Shown here: positions 7,548 to 16,534 of the stretch, in pieces | How the letters are laid out: every line of letters begins with the position of its first letter | Position numbering within the stretch: position 1 is the stretch's first letter | NCBI GenBank assembly: GCA_964606385.1 | Contig: CAZSFZ010000010.1 | Location: 1 to 64,000 of the forward strand | DNA length: 64,000 nucleotides | Direction: 5' to 3' | Source of the DNA: Aquincolibacterium sp964606385 | Lineage (GTDB): Bacteria; Omnitrophota; Omnitrophia; Omnitrophales; Aquincolibacteriaceae | Program-made: the position numbers and the translations under genes | Notes under the pieces: generated by a model | What the model was told of the DNA's origin: nothing | Database searches by the model: none | What the model saw: the letters and a program-made list of their open reading frames with translations, nothing else

Positions 7548-9344
7548 ATGACTCCTTTAAAAAATCCGCCGGCCGGACTGGTCCAGACCCCTGAGAATTT
7601 TTTCAGGCGTAAACAGCGCCAGGTTGCTTTTTATCTTAATACCACTTTCCGCCTTCACCTCATTCATTTCGGCTGCTGCCTCCTGATCATTTTTTTTCAC
7701 ATGCTGATCATGAGCACGCCGCTCATGGAACGTTTCGAGAACGTTTTTGTCGATTTCTTTTTCCGACAGCGTCCCCCGGTCGCGATGCACCCGGCGATCG
7801 TCCATATCGATATGTCGGAAGACAGTCTCCAGGTGTTCGGCCGCTGGCCGTGGCCGAGGTATAACCACGCCGCCCTGGTGCATATCCTCCAGGAATGGGG
7901 GGCCAAAGAGATCGTATTCGACGTGATCTTCAGCGAAGCCAGTACGACCTTTGATGACGAGGCGCTTAGCCAGGCGATCGAAGAGGCCGGGAACGTTTAT
8001 TTGCCGGTCATGCTGGAGTCCCAGCAGGGCGGAAAGAGCGCTTGGATCCACGCGATGCCGGAGTTTGAAAAATCGGTCAAAGGGCTCGGCCATGTGAATA
8101 TTTTTCCGGACCGGGACGGGACGATCCGCCGCGTGATGCCCGTGCTTTCCCATAACGGCGAGACCTACGCTTATCTCGGGGTCAAGGTGGCCTACGATTA
8201 TCTCGGCAAGGATATTCAAAAAGGGAAACTCAACTTTCCCACCGATCAGGAGGGCAGGCTCTTCATCAACTGGGTCGGGAAATGGAAGAATTCTTTCCAG
8301 CATTATTCTTTTCTGGAAGTGATCAAAAGCTACGCCGCGCTTCGCGAAGGCAAGACCCCGATCATCACTCCCGACAAGATCAAGGGCAAGATCTGCGTGA
8401 TCGGCCTGACGGCGCTCGGGCTGACGGATATCAAGGCAAATCCGATGGAAGAAACTTATCCGGCGGTCGGGGTCCAGACCAATGTCATGAACAGCATTCT
8501 CATGAAACAGTATGTCCGGCCCGTCAATATGAACTGGAACCGGCTGCTCCTTTTCGCGATCGGGCTCCTGCTCTCTTTTTTCTTTCTTTTTTCACGGCAG
8601 GTCCTTTCACTGATCGTCGGGCTCGGGTTCGGCTTTTTATGGTTTATTTTCGCTTTCTGGCTTTTTGTTGACCGCGGGATCCTGATCTATGTGATCAACC
8701 CGATCTTGATGATCTTTTCACTTTTTGTGTTCTCAGCGGTCTTTTCGATCACGATCGGGAAGCGTGAGCAGGAACGCCTTTTCACCCTGGCGACCCGCGA
8801 CGGCTTGACGGGACTCTATGTGATCCGCCATTTCCGCACCTTGCTCAATGACGCGGTCGTGGAGGCCCATAAAAAACAGCAGCCGCTTTCGATCATCCTG
8901 CTCGATCTCGATTATTTCAAGAAGATCAACGATAAATACGGACACGTGGCTGGAGACGTCGCGCTTAAATATGTCGCGGAAAACCTGCGTTTGATGACCA
9001 AAAACGAGGAAGGCGCCGAAATGAACGCGGTGGGGCGTTACGGCGGTGAAGAATTCATCGTGATGTTCAAGAAATGCCATCTGATCGACGCGGCTTTTAA
9101 TTACGCGGAAAAGATCCGAAAACAATTGGAACAGAACTCATTCAGCTATGAAGGCGTGAAGATCACGATCACCGTAAGTATCGGCGCCGCGACGCTGCGG
9201 CCCGGAGAAACGGTTCCCGATTTGATGGTCCTTCGGGCGGACGAAGCGCTGTACCGCGCCAAGACGGAGGGCCGGAACAGGGTTTGTGTCGAGAAAGACG
9301 TTAATGAAGAGCCTGCCCCCCGGAAGGAAGAAGACGGCCACTGA
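7548..9344 (+). CDS. CHASE2-domain diguanylate cyclase
   Basis: Membrane receptor predicted to make c-di-GMP. One membrane segment (about 40-62) is followed by an extracytoplasmic CHASE2 domain (about 70-330; FVDFFFRQRP, GRWPWPRYNHA), a cluster of three membrane segments (about 325-410) and a GGDEF domain. The catalytic motif is RYGGEEF (about 497-503) and the metal site is in LDLDYFKKIND. The position of the inhibitory I-site (RxxD, upstream of RYGG) reads AEMN, so product inhibition is probably absent. The stop overlaps the start of the next gene, a stand-alone receiver, so the two are translationally coupled. Confidence 0.93.
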   Translation: MTPLKNPPAGLVQTPENFFRRKQRQVAFYLNTTFRLHLIHFGCCLLIIFFHMLIMSTPLMERFENVFVDFFFRQRPPVAMHPAIVHIDMSEDSLQVFGRWPWPRYNHAALVHILQEWGAKEIVFDVIFSEASTTFDDEALSQAIEEAGNVYLPVMLESQQGGKSAWIHAMPEFEKSVKGLGHVNIFPDRDGTIRRVMPVLSHNGETYAYLGVKVAYDYLGKDIQKGKLNFPTDQEGRLFINWVGKWKNSFQHYSFLEVIKSYAALREGKTPIITPDKIKGKICVIGLTALGLTDIKANPMEETYPAVGVQTNVMNSILMKQYVRPVNMNWNRLLLFAIGLLLSFFFLFSRQVLSLIVGLGFGFLWFIFAFWLFVDRGILIYVINPILMIFSLFVFSAVFSITIGKREQERLFTLATRDGLTGLYVIRHFRTLLNDAVVEAHKKQQPLSIILLDLDYFKKINDKYGHVAGDVALKYVAENLRLMTKNEEGAEMNAVGRYGGEEFIVMFKKCHLIDAAFNYAEKIRKQLEQNSFSYEGVKITITVSIGAATLRPGETVPDLMVLRADEALYRAKTEGRNRVCVEKDVNEEPAPRKEEDGH

Positions 9345-9709
9345 TGCCCAAGAAGATATTGATCATTGATGATGAACCCGTGGTGGTGACACTTCTCCGG
9401 AACCGGGTGGAATCCCGCGGTTTTGAAGTGGAGATCGCCACGGAAGGGGCCGCGGCGCTTGAGAAGGCGAAGGCCTTCCGGCCGGACCTGATCCTTCTTG
9501 ATATCGCCATGCCGGGCATGGATGGCTTCGAGGTCTGCCGCCGCCTTAAGGAGGCTCTGGGCACTCGGTCTATTCCCGTTGTGATCTTTACGGCTTCCCA
9601 GGAGGCCCGGCTTGAGGAACAGGCACGAGAGGCCGGGGCCTTCAAATTGGTTCGCAAACCCTTTGTGGACCAGCTTTTCAAAACGATCTCGGAGATCCTG
9701 GATTCCTGA
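9344..9709 (+). CDS. Stand-alone response-regulator receiver (CheY-like)
   Basis: Single receiver domain of 121 residues with no output domain. The acidic pocket is D9/D10, the phospho-acceptor D53 (LILLDIAMPG), the switch Thr83 and the conserved Lys105 (VRKPF). The ATG overlaps the TGA of the CHASE2-GGDEF gene (TGATG), so they are probably made together. The cognate kinase is not adjacent; the GAF kinase at 52377 is a remote candidate. Confidence 0.92.
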   Translation: MPKKILIIDDEPVVVTLLRNRVESRGFEVEIATEGAAALEKAKAFRPDLILLDIAMPGMDGFEVCRRLKEALGTRSIPVVIFTASQEARLEEQAREAGAFKLVRKPFVDQLFKTISEILDS

Positions 9710-9742
9710 CCGCTGGCGCTTTTCCGGATGCCAGCGCCTTTG

Positions 9743-9771
9743 TGGACATAACCCCTTGTTCAGTGTATATT
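9743..9771 (+). promoter_or_regulatory. Sigma-70-type promoter for trxA
   Basis: TGGACA at 9743-9748 and TATATT at 9766-9771 are separated by exactly 17 bp, 54 bp upstream of the trxA start codon. Each hexamer matches the consensus at five of six positions. Confidence 0.6.
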
Positions 9772-9824
9772 ACAGCTCCGTTTGGCGAATTCATCACCGC
9801 ACTCTTCCATAAAGGAGCCGTTCC

Positions 9825-10154
9825 ATGAGCAAAGAAAAGGTCCTGACCGATTCCAATTTTCAGACCGAAGTGCTTGATTCCAAGCAACCCGTCCTGGTCG
9901 ATTTTTGGGCCGAATGGTGCGGGCCTTGCCGGATGCTCGGTCCCGTGATCGAAAAGATCGCGGCGGCCAATGCCGGCCGCGTCGTGGTCGGAAAAATGAA
10001 TGTGGATGAGAACCCGAATACCCCCCAGAAATACGGGGTCCAGGGGATTCCCACGGTCATTTTCTTCAAGGGCGGGGAAGTCGCGAAACAGCTTGTGGGT
10101 TATCAGGCCCAGGACAAGATCCAAAAAGCCATTGACGAACTTTTTCCCAAATAA
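9825..10154 (+). CDS. trxA: Thioredoxin
   Basis: Small cytosolic disulfide reductase, 109 residues, the usual length. The active site is WCGPC (C32, C35) in the context VDFWAEWCGPCRMLGP. The cis-proline segment GIPTVIFFKGGE and the C-terminal helix are intact. A strong Shine-Dalgarno (AAAGGAG) precedes ATG 9825 and a good promoter lies upstream. The aldo/keto reductase follows after about 50 bp. Confidence 0.97.
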   Translation: MSKEKVLTDSNFQTEVLDSKQPVLVDFWAEWCGPCRMLGPVIEKIAAANAGRVVVGKMNVDENPNTPQKYGVQGIPTVIFFKGGEVAKQLVGYQAQDKIQKAIDELFPK

Positions 10155-10205
10155 CCGCTCGATCGTCCTTCCTTCGGGTTTGTGGCCGGAACCGTTGCCT
10201 CTCTT

Positions 10206-11222
10206 ATGAAAGAACGCCGTCTTGGAAAAACGGAGCTGCGTGTTTCCGAGATCGGTTTCGGTTGTTGGGCGATCGGCGGGAACGCCTACGGCCCGGTTCG
10301 TGATGAAAATTCCTTGGACGCCCTTGCCGTTGCGTGGGACGCGGGGGTTAATTTTTTTGATACGGCGGACACTTACGGGGAAGGCCACAGCGAAACACTT
10401 CTCGGGAAATTCCTGAAGAGCAAACCCCGGGACCGGCGGATCATTGCCACGAAGTGCGGCTGGGATTTTTACAGGCCCTCGCAAAAACCCGCGTCGCTTT
10501 TACCCGGTTTATCCGATAAACTCAATCACGCGGGGCATCGGAAGAATTTTGATGCGGGTTATATCCGCTTTGCCTGTGAACAAAGCCTTCAACGCCTCGG
10601 CGTGGACGCGGTCGATCTTTATCAGCTGCACAACCCTTCTCTGGAATTGATCCGGCAAGGGGACCTTGTCGGCGTTCTGGAAAACCTGAAAAAAGAAGGG
10701 AAGATCCGCTTTATCGGGATCTCGGTCCATACGGAAGAGGAGGCCCTGGCGGCTCTTGAAGACCCCCGGATCCACGCGATCCAGGTCATCCTGAACATGC
10801 TGGACCAGCGCATGGCGGCGAAGGTCCTTCCGGCGGCCCAAAAAAAAGATGTTGGCGTGATCGTGCGGGAACCGCTGGCTTCAGGGCTTTTGAGCGGCCG
10901 TTACGCGCCGTCGCATGAATTTCCTAAGGACGATCACCGCCGCCGTTGGATTCCTGAAAAACGCGAAGCGGATTGGCGTAAAATACAGGCGATCCAAAAA
11001 GTCACGGGACCCGGGCGCGCATCGCTGGTCAAGATGGCCCTGGAATTCGTGCTTGCGTTCGAACCGGTTTCCACCGTGATCGCCGGCGCCAAGACCAAGG
11101 CCCAGGCGCTTGAAAATGCGGAGGCGTCTTTGCGCCCCGAATTGGATCCTGAGATGACGGAACGCCTGAAGGAACTTTTTAATAAAGAAGAGATTTTTCG
11201 GAAAGGTTTGAACCCGCGATGA
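10206..11222 (+). CDS. Aldo/keto reductase
   Basis: NADPH-dependent carbonyl reductase family, TIM barrel, substrate unknown. The catalytic tetrad is visible as D52 and Y57 (FDTADTYGEG), K83 (IIATKCG) and H142 (LYQLHNPS). I chose ATG 10206 because MKERRLGKTELRVSEIG is the typical family N-terminus; the frame also opens at GTG 10182. It overlaps the next gene by 4 bp (ATGA), so translation is coupled. The 338-residue length is normal for the family. Confidence 0.92.
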   Translation: MKERRLGKTELRVSEIGFGCWAIGGNAYGPVRDENSLDALAVAWDAGVNFFDTADTYGEGHSETLLGKFLKSKPRDRRIIATKCGWDFYRPSQKPASLLPGLSDKLNHAGHRKNFDAGYIRFACEQSLQRLGVDAVDLYQLHNPSLELIRQGDLVGVLENLKKEGKIRFIGISVHTEEEALAALEDPRIHAIQVILNMLDQRMAAKVLPAAQKKDVGVIVREPLASGLLSGRYAPSHEFPKDDHRRRWIPEKREADWRKIQAIQKVTGPGRASLVKMALEFVLAFEPVSTVIAGAKTKAQALENAEASLRPELDPEMTERLKELFNKEEIFRKGLNPR

Positions 11223-12433
11223 AGCGAGGACGGACGTTTTTTTATTTTTTGATCGTGTTGGGCGCTCTGTGGATGGTGCATGCGCGGCTCTTGGGCATGG
11301 CGGCGGAACCCTATCTCGAAAAGATCATGACCAAGGTCTTCGATATGCCGGTCCATATCGAGGGGATGAGTATTTCTCCTTTTTTCGGGCATCTCCATGT
11401 CAAAAAACTGGAGATCCTGAATCCTCCGGGATTTCGGCGCCGCGATCATTTCACCTGTAAGGATTTTGATATCTGGCTGGACCTCCGCGTGCTGAAGAAC
11501 AAGTTCATCCGGATCCGCAAAGCGCATTTTAAGAGGGTCATTTTTGCCATCGAGAGTTACATGACCCCGGAGGGGTCCCGCACCAACGTGTGGCATTGGT
11601 ACCACCATATGGGGCTCGATGAAGACAGCCCGCCGCTCCCGCCGCGTTCCATGCCGCACCCGGACAATATCGGGGAGGTTTTGTGGCGTACGCGCATTGA
11701 TCGCCTCGAGATCGAGGACGGAACGGTTATCTTCGATGACCGACGGGAAGCCAGGGAACAGCGATGGCTCATCGATCATATTAAGGGGTATTGGACGGGT
11801 TTTGATTTTCTTTCCGATTATGTCAGCCCCACTTTTACAGAAACGATTCACGTGGATGCGACCTTCGGCGTGAACCCTCCGGCGCGTTTCACGGGCGGTG
11901 GGAAATGCCAGTTCGCGGACGGGGATAATTTTGACGTGGATGTCCAGATCACCGACGGCTCTGTCGCGGAGTATGACTTTCTGCTTTCCCCCATTCTGGG
12001 TGAAGTGCAGACGGGGACTTATGATCTCAAGTCGCACCTCCTATGCATTGAGGGAGATCTCCGTTCTGAGCATTGGCTGACGCTTAAATCCATGACTTTT
12101 GCGGCGCCGACGGCGGCCCAAAAACTTCTGAAATATCCGTTCGACGGGATCCGGCTGTTAATGGAGAATCAGAAAGCTGTGGAGCTTGAGATCAAGGTCG
12201 ACGGACAGATTGATGACCCCAAATTCCGTTTTTACAGCGCTTTCGCGAAGGCTCTTCAAAGATCCGTGCTCGCGAAAACCAAGGCGGGATTGACGGGGAC
12301 CGTCAAGCTTGCCGCCAATACTCCCGGGACGCTGACGCGGGGGTTAAGCAAACTCGGATCTTTTCTGGCCGATCCTTTCACTTCGGATGACAAGACCGGG
12401 ACCGGTTCTGGAGGAGACCTTCAAAATGTCTAA
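11219..12433 (+). CDS. AsmA/DUF748-like membrane-anchored protein
   Basis: The 404-residue protein has an N-terminal signal anchor (about 7-27) and then a beta-rich region with the pattern of AsmA-type repeats: MPVHIEGMSISPFFGHLHVK, then a KNKFIRIRKAHFKR segment, and WRTRIDRLEIEDGTVIFDD around residues 155-175. Such proteins sit in the periplasm and, in known cases, help in lipid transport or outer-membrane biogenesis; the exact role here is unknown. It overlaps the aldo/keto reductase by 4 bp and era by 8 bp. A shorter AsmA-like gene occurs at 51477. Confidence 0.6.
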   Translation: MKRGRTFFYFLIVLGALWMVHARLLGMAAEPYLEKIMTKVFDMPVHIEGMSISPFFGHLHVKKLEILNPPGFRRRDHFTCKDFDIWLDLRVLKNKFIRIRKAHFKRVIFAIESYMTPEGSRTNVWHWYHHMGLDEDSPPLPPRSMPHPDNIGEVLWRTRIDRLEIEDGTVIFDDRREAREQRWLIDHIKGYWTGFDFLSDYVSPTFTETIHVDATFGVNPPARFTGGGKCQFADGDNFDVDVQITDGSVAEYDFLLSPILGEVQTGTYDLKSHLLCIEGDLRSEHWLTLKSMTFAAPTAAQKLLKYPFDGIRLLMENQKAVELEIKVDGQIDDPKFRFYSAFAKALQRSVLAKTKAGLTGTVKLAANTPGTLTRGLSKLGSFLADPFTSDDKTGTGSGGDLQNV

Positions 12434-13334
12434 AACCAAAGTCGGCTATGTCGCGATCATTGGAAGGCCGAATGTCGGAAAATCCACGCTTTTAAATTAT
12501 CTGGTGGGAGAGAAGCTCGCCGGCACGTCCGCCAAACCCCAGACCACCCGCGATGTGGTCCGTGGGATCCTGACCGTCCCGGACGGTTCGGTGGTCAAGA
12601 GCCCCTACCGCGGGCAGATTATTTTTCTGGATACGCCCGGCGTTCACCAGCCTAAGGATGCGCTGGGCGCGGGGATGGTCCGCGACGTCCAGCAGTCCCT
12701 TGCGGATGCCGACCTTCTTTACTGGATGGTCTACCCGAAAGCGATGGGGGATCCGGAGCGCGCGATCCTGAAATGGATGAAAGAGGTCACGATCCCCGTT
12801 TTTCTCGTGGTCAATCAGATCGATCATTTTCCCAAAGACGATCTTCTGGTCGCCCTGGATTCCTTCCAGAAGGTCTTCCATTTCAAGGAATTCATTCCGG
12901 TCAGCGCCAAGACGGGAGAAAACGTCAAGACGTTGGTCCAGCAGACCCTGGCCTACCTTCCCGAAGGAGAATTCATTTATCCCGAGGACCAGCTTTCCGA
13001 CCAGAATGTCCGTTTTCATGTGCAGGAAATGATCCGGGAAAAACTCTATCACTTCTTGGGCGAGGAGCTTCCGTATGACGGGGCGGTCCGGATCGATGAG
13101 TTCAACGAAGAAGACAAGATGACCCGCATTCACGCCACGATCGTGGTCGAGCGGGATTCCCAGAAAGCGATCGTGATCGGAAAAGGCGGCGAGAAGATCA
13201 AACAGATCGGCACCGCCGCGCGCCTGGACATCCAGAAATTCCTCGGAAGGAAAGTGTTCCTGCAGCTTTGGTGCAAATCCATTCCGGGCTGGAAAAGCAA
13301 TATTGGTTTTCTTCGCGAATCACAACATCATTAG
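12426..13334 (+). CDS. era: GTPase Era
   Basis: Ribosome-biogenesis GTPase that binds the 3' end of 16S rRNA. ATG 12426 follows GGAGGAG; the protein is 302 residues. G1 is GRPNVGKS (13-20), G3 is DTPG (69-72), G5 is SAKTG. The KH domain carries VIGKGGEKIKQIG. The G4 motif reads NQID (130-133) instead of NKxD, so the Lys that packs on the guanine is Gln. A short insertion (PDGSVVKSPYRG, about 52-63) lies before the G3 strand. It overlaps the upstream gene by 8 bp. Confidence 0.95.
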   Translation: MSKTKVGYVAIIGRPNVGKSTLLNYLVGEKLAGTSAKPQTTRDVVRGILTVPDGSVVKSPYRGQIIFLDTPGVHQPKDALGAGMVRDVQQSLADADLLYWMVYPKAMGDPERAILKWMKEVTIPVFLVVNQIDHFPKDDLLVALDSFQKVFHFKEFIPVSAKTGENVKTLVQQTLAYLPEGEFIYPEDQLSDQNVRFHVQEMIREKLYHFLGEELPYDGAVRIDEFNEEDKMTRIHATIVVERDSQKAIVIGKGGEKIKQIGTAARLDIQKFLGRKVFLQLWCKSIPGWKSNIGFLRESQHH

Positions 13335-13385
13335 TTAATCTCATCATTCCTTCTCACTTCGTCAATATCCCGGGATAACCCATCC

Positions 13386-14981
13386 ATGCAAACAGGCCTG
13401 ATCCATGAAGAAATAGCAAGGCGCCGGACGTTCGCGATCATTTCGCATCCGGACGCAGGAAAAACGACGCTCACGGAGAAATTCCTTCTCTATGGCGGCG
13501 CCGTTCAGCTCGCGGGTTCGGTGACCGCGCGCAAACAGGAACGGGAAACCGCGTCCGACTGGATGGAAATGGAAAAAAAACGCGGGATCTCGATCAGCTC
13601 GACGCTTCTTCAGTTCGACTACGGGCCGTGGCGGGTCAACCTGCTTGATACCCCGGGGCACAAAGATTTTTCGGAGGACACCTACCGGGTCCTGATGGCT
13701 GTGGACGCGGTCGTGATGGTGATCGATTCCGGAAAAGGTATCGAGAGCCAGACGCGAAAACTTTTCGAGATCTGCCGCCACCGCGGGATCCCGATCTTCA
13801 CTTTCATGAACAAGCTCGACCGTCCGGGGCTTTCCCCGCTCGCGCTCATCGATGAACTGGAAAATGTCCTCGGGATCCACGCCTATCCGGTGAATTGGCC
13901 CCTGGGCGGCGGCCGGGAATTCAAAGGGGTTTACGACCGGCTTAAAAAAGAAGTGCATCTTTTTCAGAAAGTCCCCGGCGGTGCTTATAAAGCCCCGGTA
14001 TCGATCCACGGGTTTTCGGATTCCGCGGTAAAAACGATGGTCGATGAAGAATCCTATAAGCATGCGGCGGAAGAACTGGAACTTCTGGATGCCGCCCATG
14101 TCGGTTTTTCACCGGAATCAGTACTGGAGGGGAAGACCACGCCGGTCTTTTTCGGGAGCGCCGCCAATAACTTCGGCGTGCAGCTCTTGCTCGACGGGTT
14201 CATCAAATATTCTGCGGGGCCCTCGGACCGGCAGGCGGGGGACCGGTCCATCCCGGTGATCTCGAAGGATTTTTCGGGATTCATTTTCAAGATTCAGACC
14301 AACATGAACCCGCTCCATCGCGACCGGATCGCTTTTTTGAGGATCTGTTCGGGGAAATTCATCCGGGATATGGACGCCTATCACACCCGGACCGGAAAAA
14401 AGATCCGGATCGCGGGCTCTCACACGCTTTTGGGCCAGAGCCGTGAAACGGTGAACGAGGCATACCCGGGTGATATCGTCGGATTTGCCGTGAAGTCGGA
14501 TTTCCGGGTGGGGGACACCGTGAGCGAGGATCCTTCGGTCGCCTTTAACACTATCCCGCGTTTCGCGCCGGAATGTTTCGCGCAGATCCATAATCCCTCG
14601 CCCGCCAAGTACAAACCTTTCCGGAAAGGCCTGGAGCATCTTTTGGCGGAGGATATCGTGCAGGTCTTCAGCTGGATCAAACCCGCCAACCCCAACATCG
14701 CGCTTCTGGGGGCCGTGGGGCCTCTCCAGTACGAGGTGCTTCAGTACCGGCTTAAGGAAGAATACGGCGCGGAATCCCAACTTGAAATGCTCCCGTGGAA
14801 GGTCTTGAGATGGGCGGAAAGCTCGCTGACGGATACGGACCTCGGTGACGTGCTTTCGTATGGGGCCGCTCTGGCCCGGGACGAACAGGGGAGACGCGTG
14901 ATCCTGTTCCTGAGCGAATGGCTCTACAGGAATTTCCAGGAAAAGAACCCGCACATCACCCTGCTCGATTCGCCCAAATAA
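13386..14981 (+). CDS. prfC: Peptide chain release factor 3
   Basis: Translational GTPase that removes RF1/RF2 from the ribosome after termination. The 531 residues match the family length. The G motifs are HPDAGKTT, DTPGHKD and NKLD, and the family-specific switch-region stretch TASDWMEMEKKRGISISS is intact. C-terminal domains II and III are complete (PLQYEVLQYRLKEEYG). The stop lies 3 bp from the stop of the convergent PPi-PFK gene, leaving no room for a separate terminator. Confidence 0.96.
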   Translation: MQTGLIHEEIARRRTFAIISHPDAGKTTLTEKFLLYGGAVQLAGSVTARKQERETASDWMEMEKKRGISISSTLLQFDYGPWRVNLLDTPGHKDFSEDTYRVLMAVDAVVMVIDSGKGIESQTRKLFEICRHRGIPIFTFMNKLDRPGLSPLALIDELENVLGIHAYPVNWPLGGGREFKGVYDRLKKEVHLFQKVPGGAYKAPVSIHGFSDSAVKTMVDEESYKHAAEELELLDAAHVGFSPESVLEGKTTPVFFGSAANNFGVQLLLDGFIKYSAGPSDRQAGDRSIPVISKDFSGFIFKIQTNMNPLHRDRIAFLRICSGKFIRDMDAYHTRTGKKIRIAGSHTLLGQSRETVNEAYPGDIVGFAVKSDFRVGDTVSEDPSVAFNTIPRFAPECFAQIHNPSPAKYKPFRKGLEHLLAEDIVQVFSWIKPANPNIALLGAVGPLQYEVLQYRLKEEYGAESQLEMLPWKVLRWAESSLTDTDLGDVLSYGAALARDEQGRRVILFLSEWLYRNFQEKNPHITLLDSPK

Positions 14982-14984
14982 CGT

Positions 14985-16178
14985 TTAAAACGAGGCGAAA
15001 TCGGGGAGGTTTTTTCCGAGGAGCGGGAGCGCATAATCCCGGAAAGCCGGCGTGATCATTCCCGCTTTTTTATCGAAAAATGCCTCGGGAAGGTCCCGCT
15101 CGTTGTTCGGGATCTTTTCAAGCGGCACCGGTCTGTAACCGATGGCGTACCTTTTCCCGGGTTTTCTTTCGAATCCCACCATGACCCGGGTCATTCCTCG
15201 AAGTGCCCATTTGACGGCTTGAACGCCGGCTTGGAAGGCTTCTTTTTGGTCCGTCTCGGAAATATAGGCCATCGACATGCGTTGGATCGTGCCGGGTTTG
15301 TCGAAACGCGCGCGCACTTTGAGGTTCTTTTCGAGAATGCTCGCGAGCCGCGCCGAGGCGCCCTCGACGTAGTTATGGCCGAAGGGGTCCGCGGTGACGC
15401 CTTCGGTTTTCCGCCCGATCCGGTTGCCGGCGTAATCCCGGATCGTTTCCGAGATCACAATGATGCAGTAACCCGTCGACTGCAGGACCGCCTCGACTTT
15501 TTTGACGAAAGCCGTCTCGTCGAAGGGGACTTCCGGGATGAGCAGGAGGTGTGGCGCGTCTTTCGGGGATTTTTTAAGAAGCGCGGATGCCGCGACGATC
15601 CATCCGGAATTCCTCCCCATGAATTCGATGATCTTAACGGGGTCGACATTTTTCATGGATCGGGTGTCGAGTGCCGCTTCCTGGGTCGTGATGGCCGCAA
15701 AGCGCGCGACGGACCCGTACCCCGGACAGTGATCGGTCTCCATGAGGTCGTTGTCGATAGTTTTCGGGATGTGGATGACACGGACCTCGTAGCGGGCTTT
15801 CTCCGCCGCGCGGATGATCTGGAGGCTGGTATTCGCCGTATCATTTCCGCCGATCAAAAAGACAAACCGGATATCGTGTTTCCGGAGACTCGAAATGATC
15901 TTCTGACCATCTCCGGGTTTCAGCTTGTACCGGGAGGAGCCGAGGGCGGCGGAAGGGGAGTTCGCGATCTTCTCGATAAACGCGGACGGTTTTGCCTTAA
16001 GATCGATGAAAGAACCGTTCAGGATGCCTTCGATCCCGTGCCGCGCGCCAAGGATCCCTGTGACTTGCCGGGAGGCACGCGTAGCCGCGACCACGCCGGC
16101 AAGGCTCTGATTGATCACCGCGGTGCAGCCGCCGGATTGCCCGACGACCGCTTTTCCCTTAAGAGCGGGATTCCTCAC
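14985..16178 (-). CDS. PPi-type 6-phosphofructokinase
   Basis: Glycolytic phosphofructokinase, reversible when PPi is the donor. The 397-residue protein has the substrate loop GQSGGCTAVIN, GGNDT (about 110-114) and PKTIDND (about 138-144). The residues GGNDT and the Lys in PKTIDND are those seen in PPi-dependent enzymes, while ATP enzymes have GGDGS and PGTIDND. The start is uncertain. GTG 16178 lies just past the stop of the upstream gene and gives a normal N-terminus; TTG 16226 would overlap that gene by 46 bp. It is the third gene of a leftward unit with the SOR-like and RnfD-like genes. Confidence 0.9.
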   Translation of the reverse strand: MRNPALKGKAVVGQSGGCTAVINQSLAGVVAATRASRQVTGILGARHGIEGILNGSFIDLKAKPSAFIEKIANSPSAALGSSRYKLKPGDGQKIISSLRKHDIRFVFLIGGNDTANTSLQIIRAAEKARYEVRVIHIPKTIDNDLMETDHCPGYGSVARFAAITTQEAALDTRSMKNVDPVKIIEFMGRNSGWIVAASALLKKSPKDAPHLLLIPEVPFDETAFVKKVEAVLQSTGYCIIVISETIRDYAGNRIGRKTEGVTADPFGHNYVEGASARLASILEKNLKVRARFDKPGTIQRMSMAYISETDQKEAFQAGVQAVKWALRGMTRVMVGFERKPGKRYAIGYRPVPLEKIPNNERDLPEAFFDKKAGMITPAFRDYALPLLGKNLPDFASF

Positions 16179-16180
16179 GA

Positions 16181-16522
16181 TCAGGAAACCTTGATCTCTT
16201 TCTCGAGTTTGCCGCTCTGATTGCAATAGCCTTCAACGCTGATCACGTCCCCGGTCTTGGCTTGCGGGATGGGGATGGCGATGGCTTGCTCGATATTGGC
16301 ATCCTGTTCTTTAAAGGTAAGGGTCTGGATCTCCTTCCCGTTCAGGCCGATATCGACTTTGTTGATGTAGTGGCTTTTGGGGTTGCTGACAGGGTGTTCG
16401 ATGGTCGCGGTCAGAAGCTGAAATCTTTTATCGAACTGGATCTTGATGTCCGCGGGAGGATGCGCGAAGGCCAGCTGACCCGCGATGAGGAGACCGCAGA
16501 GAAGGAAGCAAATTTTTTTCAT
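16181..16522 (-). CDS. Exported desulfoferrodoxin/SOR-like small protein
   Basis: The 113-residue protein has a signal peptide (1-20, cleavage likely after AFA). The mature domain resembles the superoxide-reductase fold of desulfoferrodoxin: IEHPVSNPKSHYINKVDIGL (H43, H51) recalls the HPM-HYI iron-ligand segment, and GYCNQSGK (C100) recalls the CNxHG segment. The last His ligand is Ser103 here and the first His is not obvious, so a standard reductase site is incomplete. If cleavage is as predicted, the mature protein begins with His21. Co-transcribed with the RnfD-like gene upstream (12 bp gap) and PPi-PFK downstream. Function is inferred only. Confidence 0.55.
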   Translation of the reverse strand: MKKICFLLCGLLIAGQLAFAHPPADIKIQFDKRFQLLTATIEHPVSNPKSHYINKVDIGLNGKEIQTLTFKEQDANIEQAIAIPIPQAKTGDVISVEGYCNQSGKLEKEIKVS

Positions 16523-16534
16523 GGGATATTCCTT

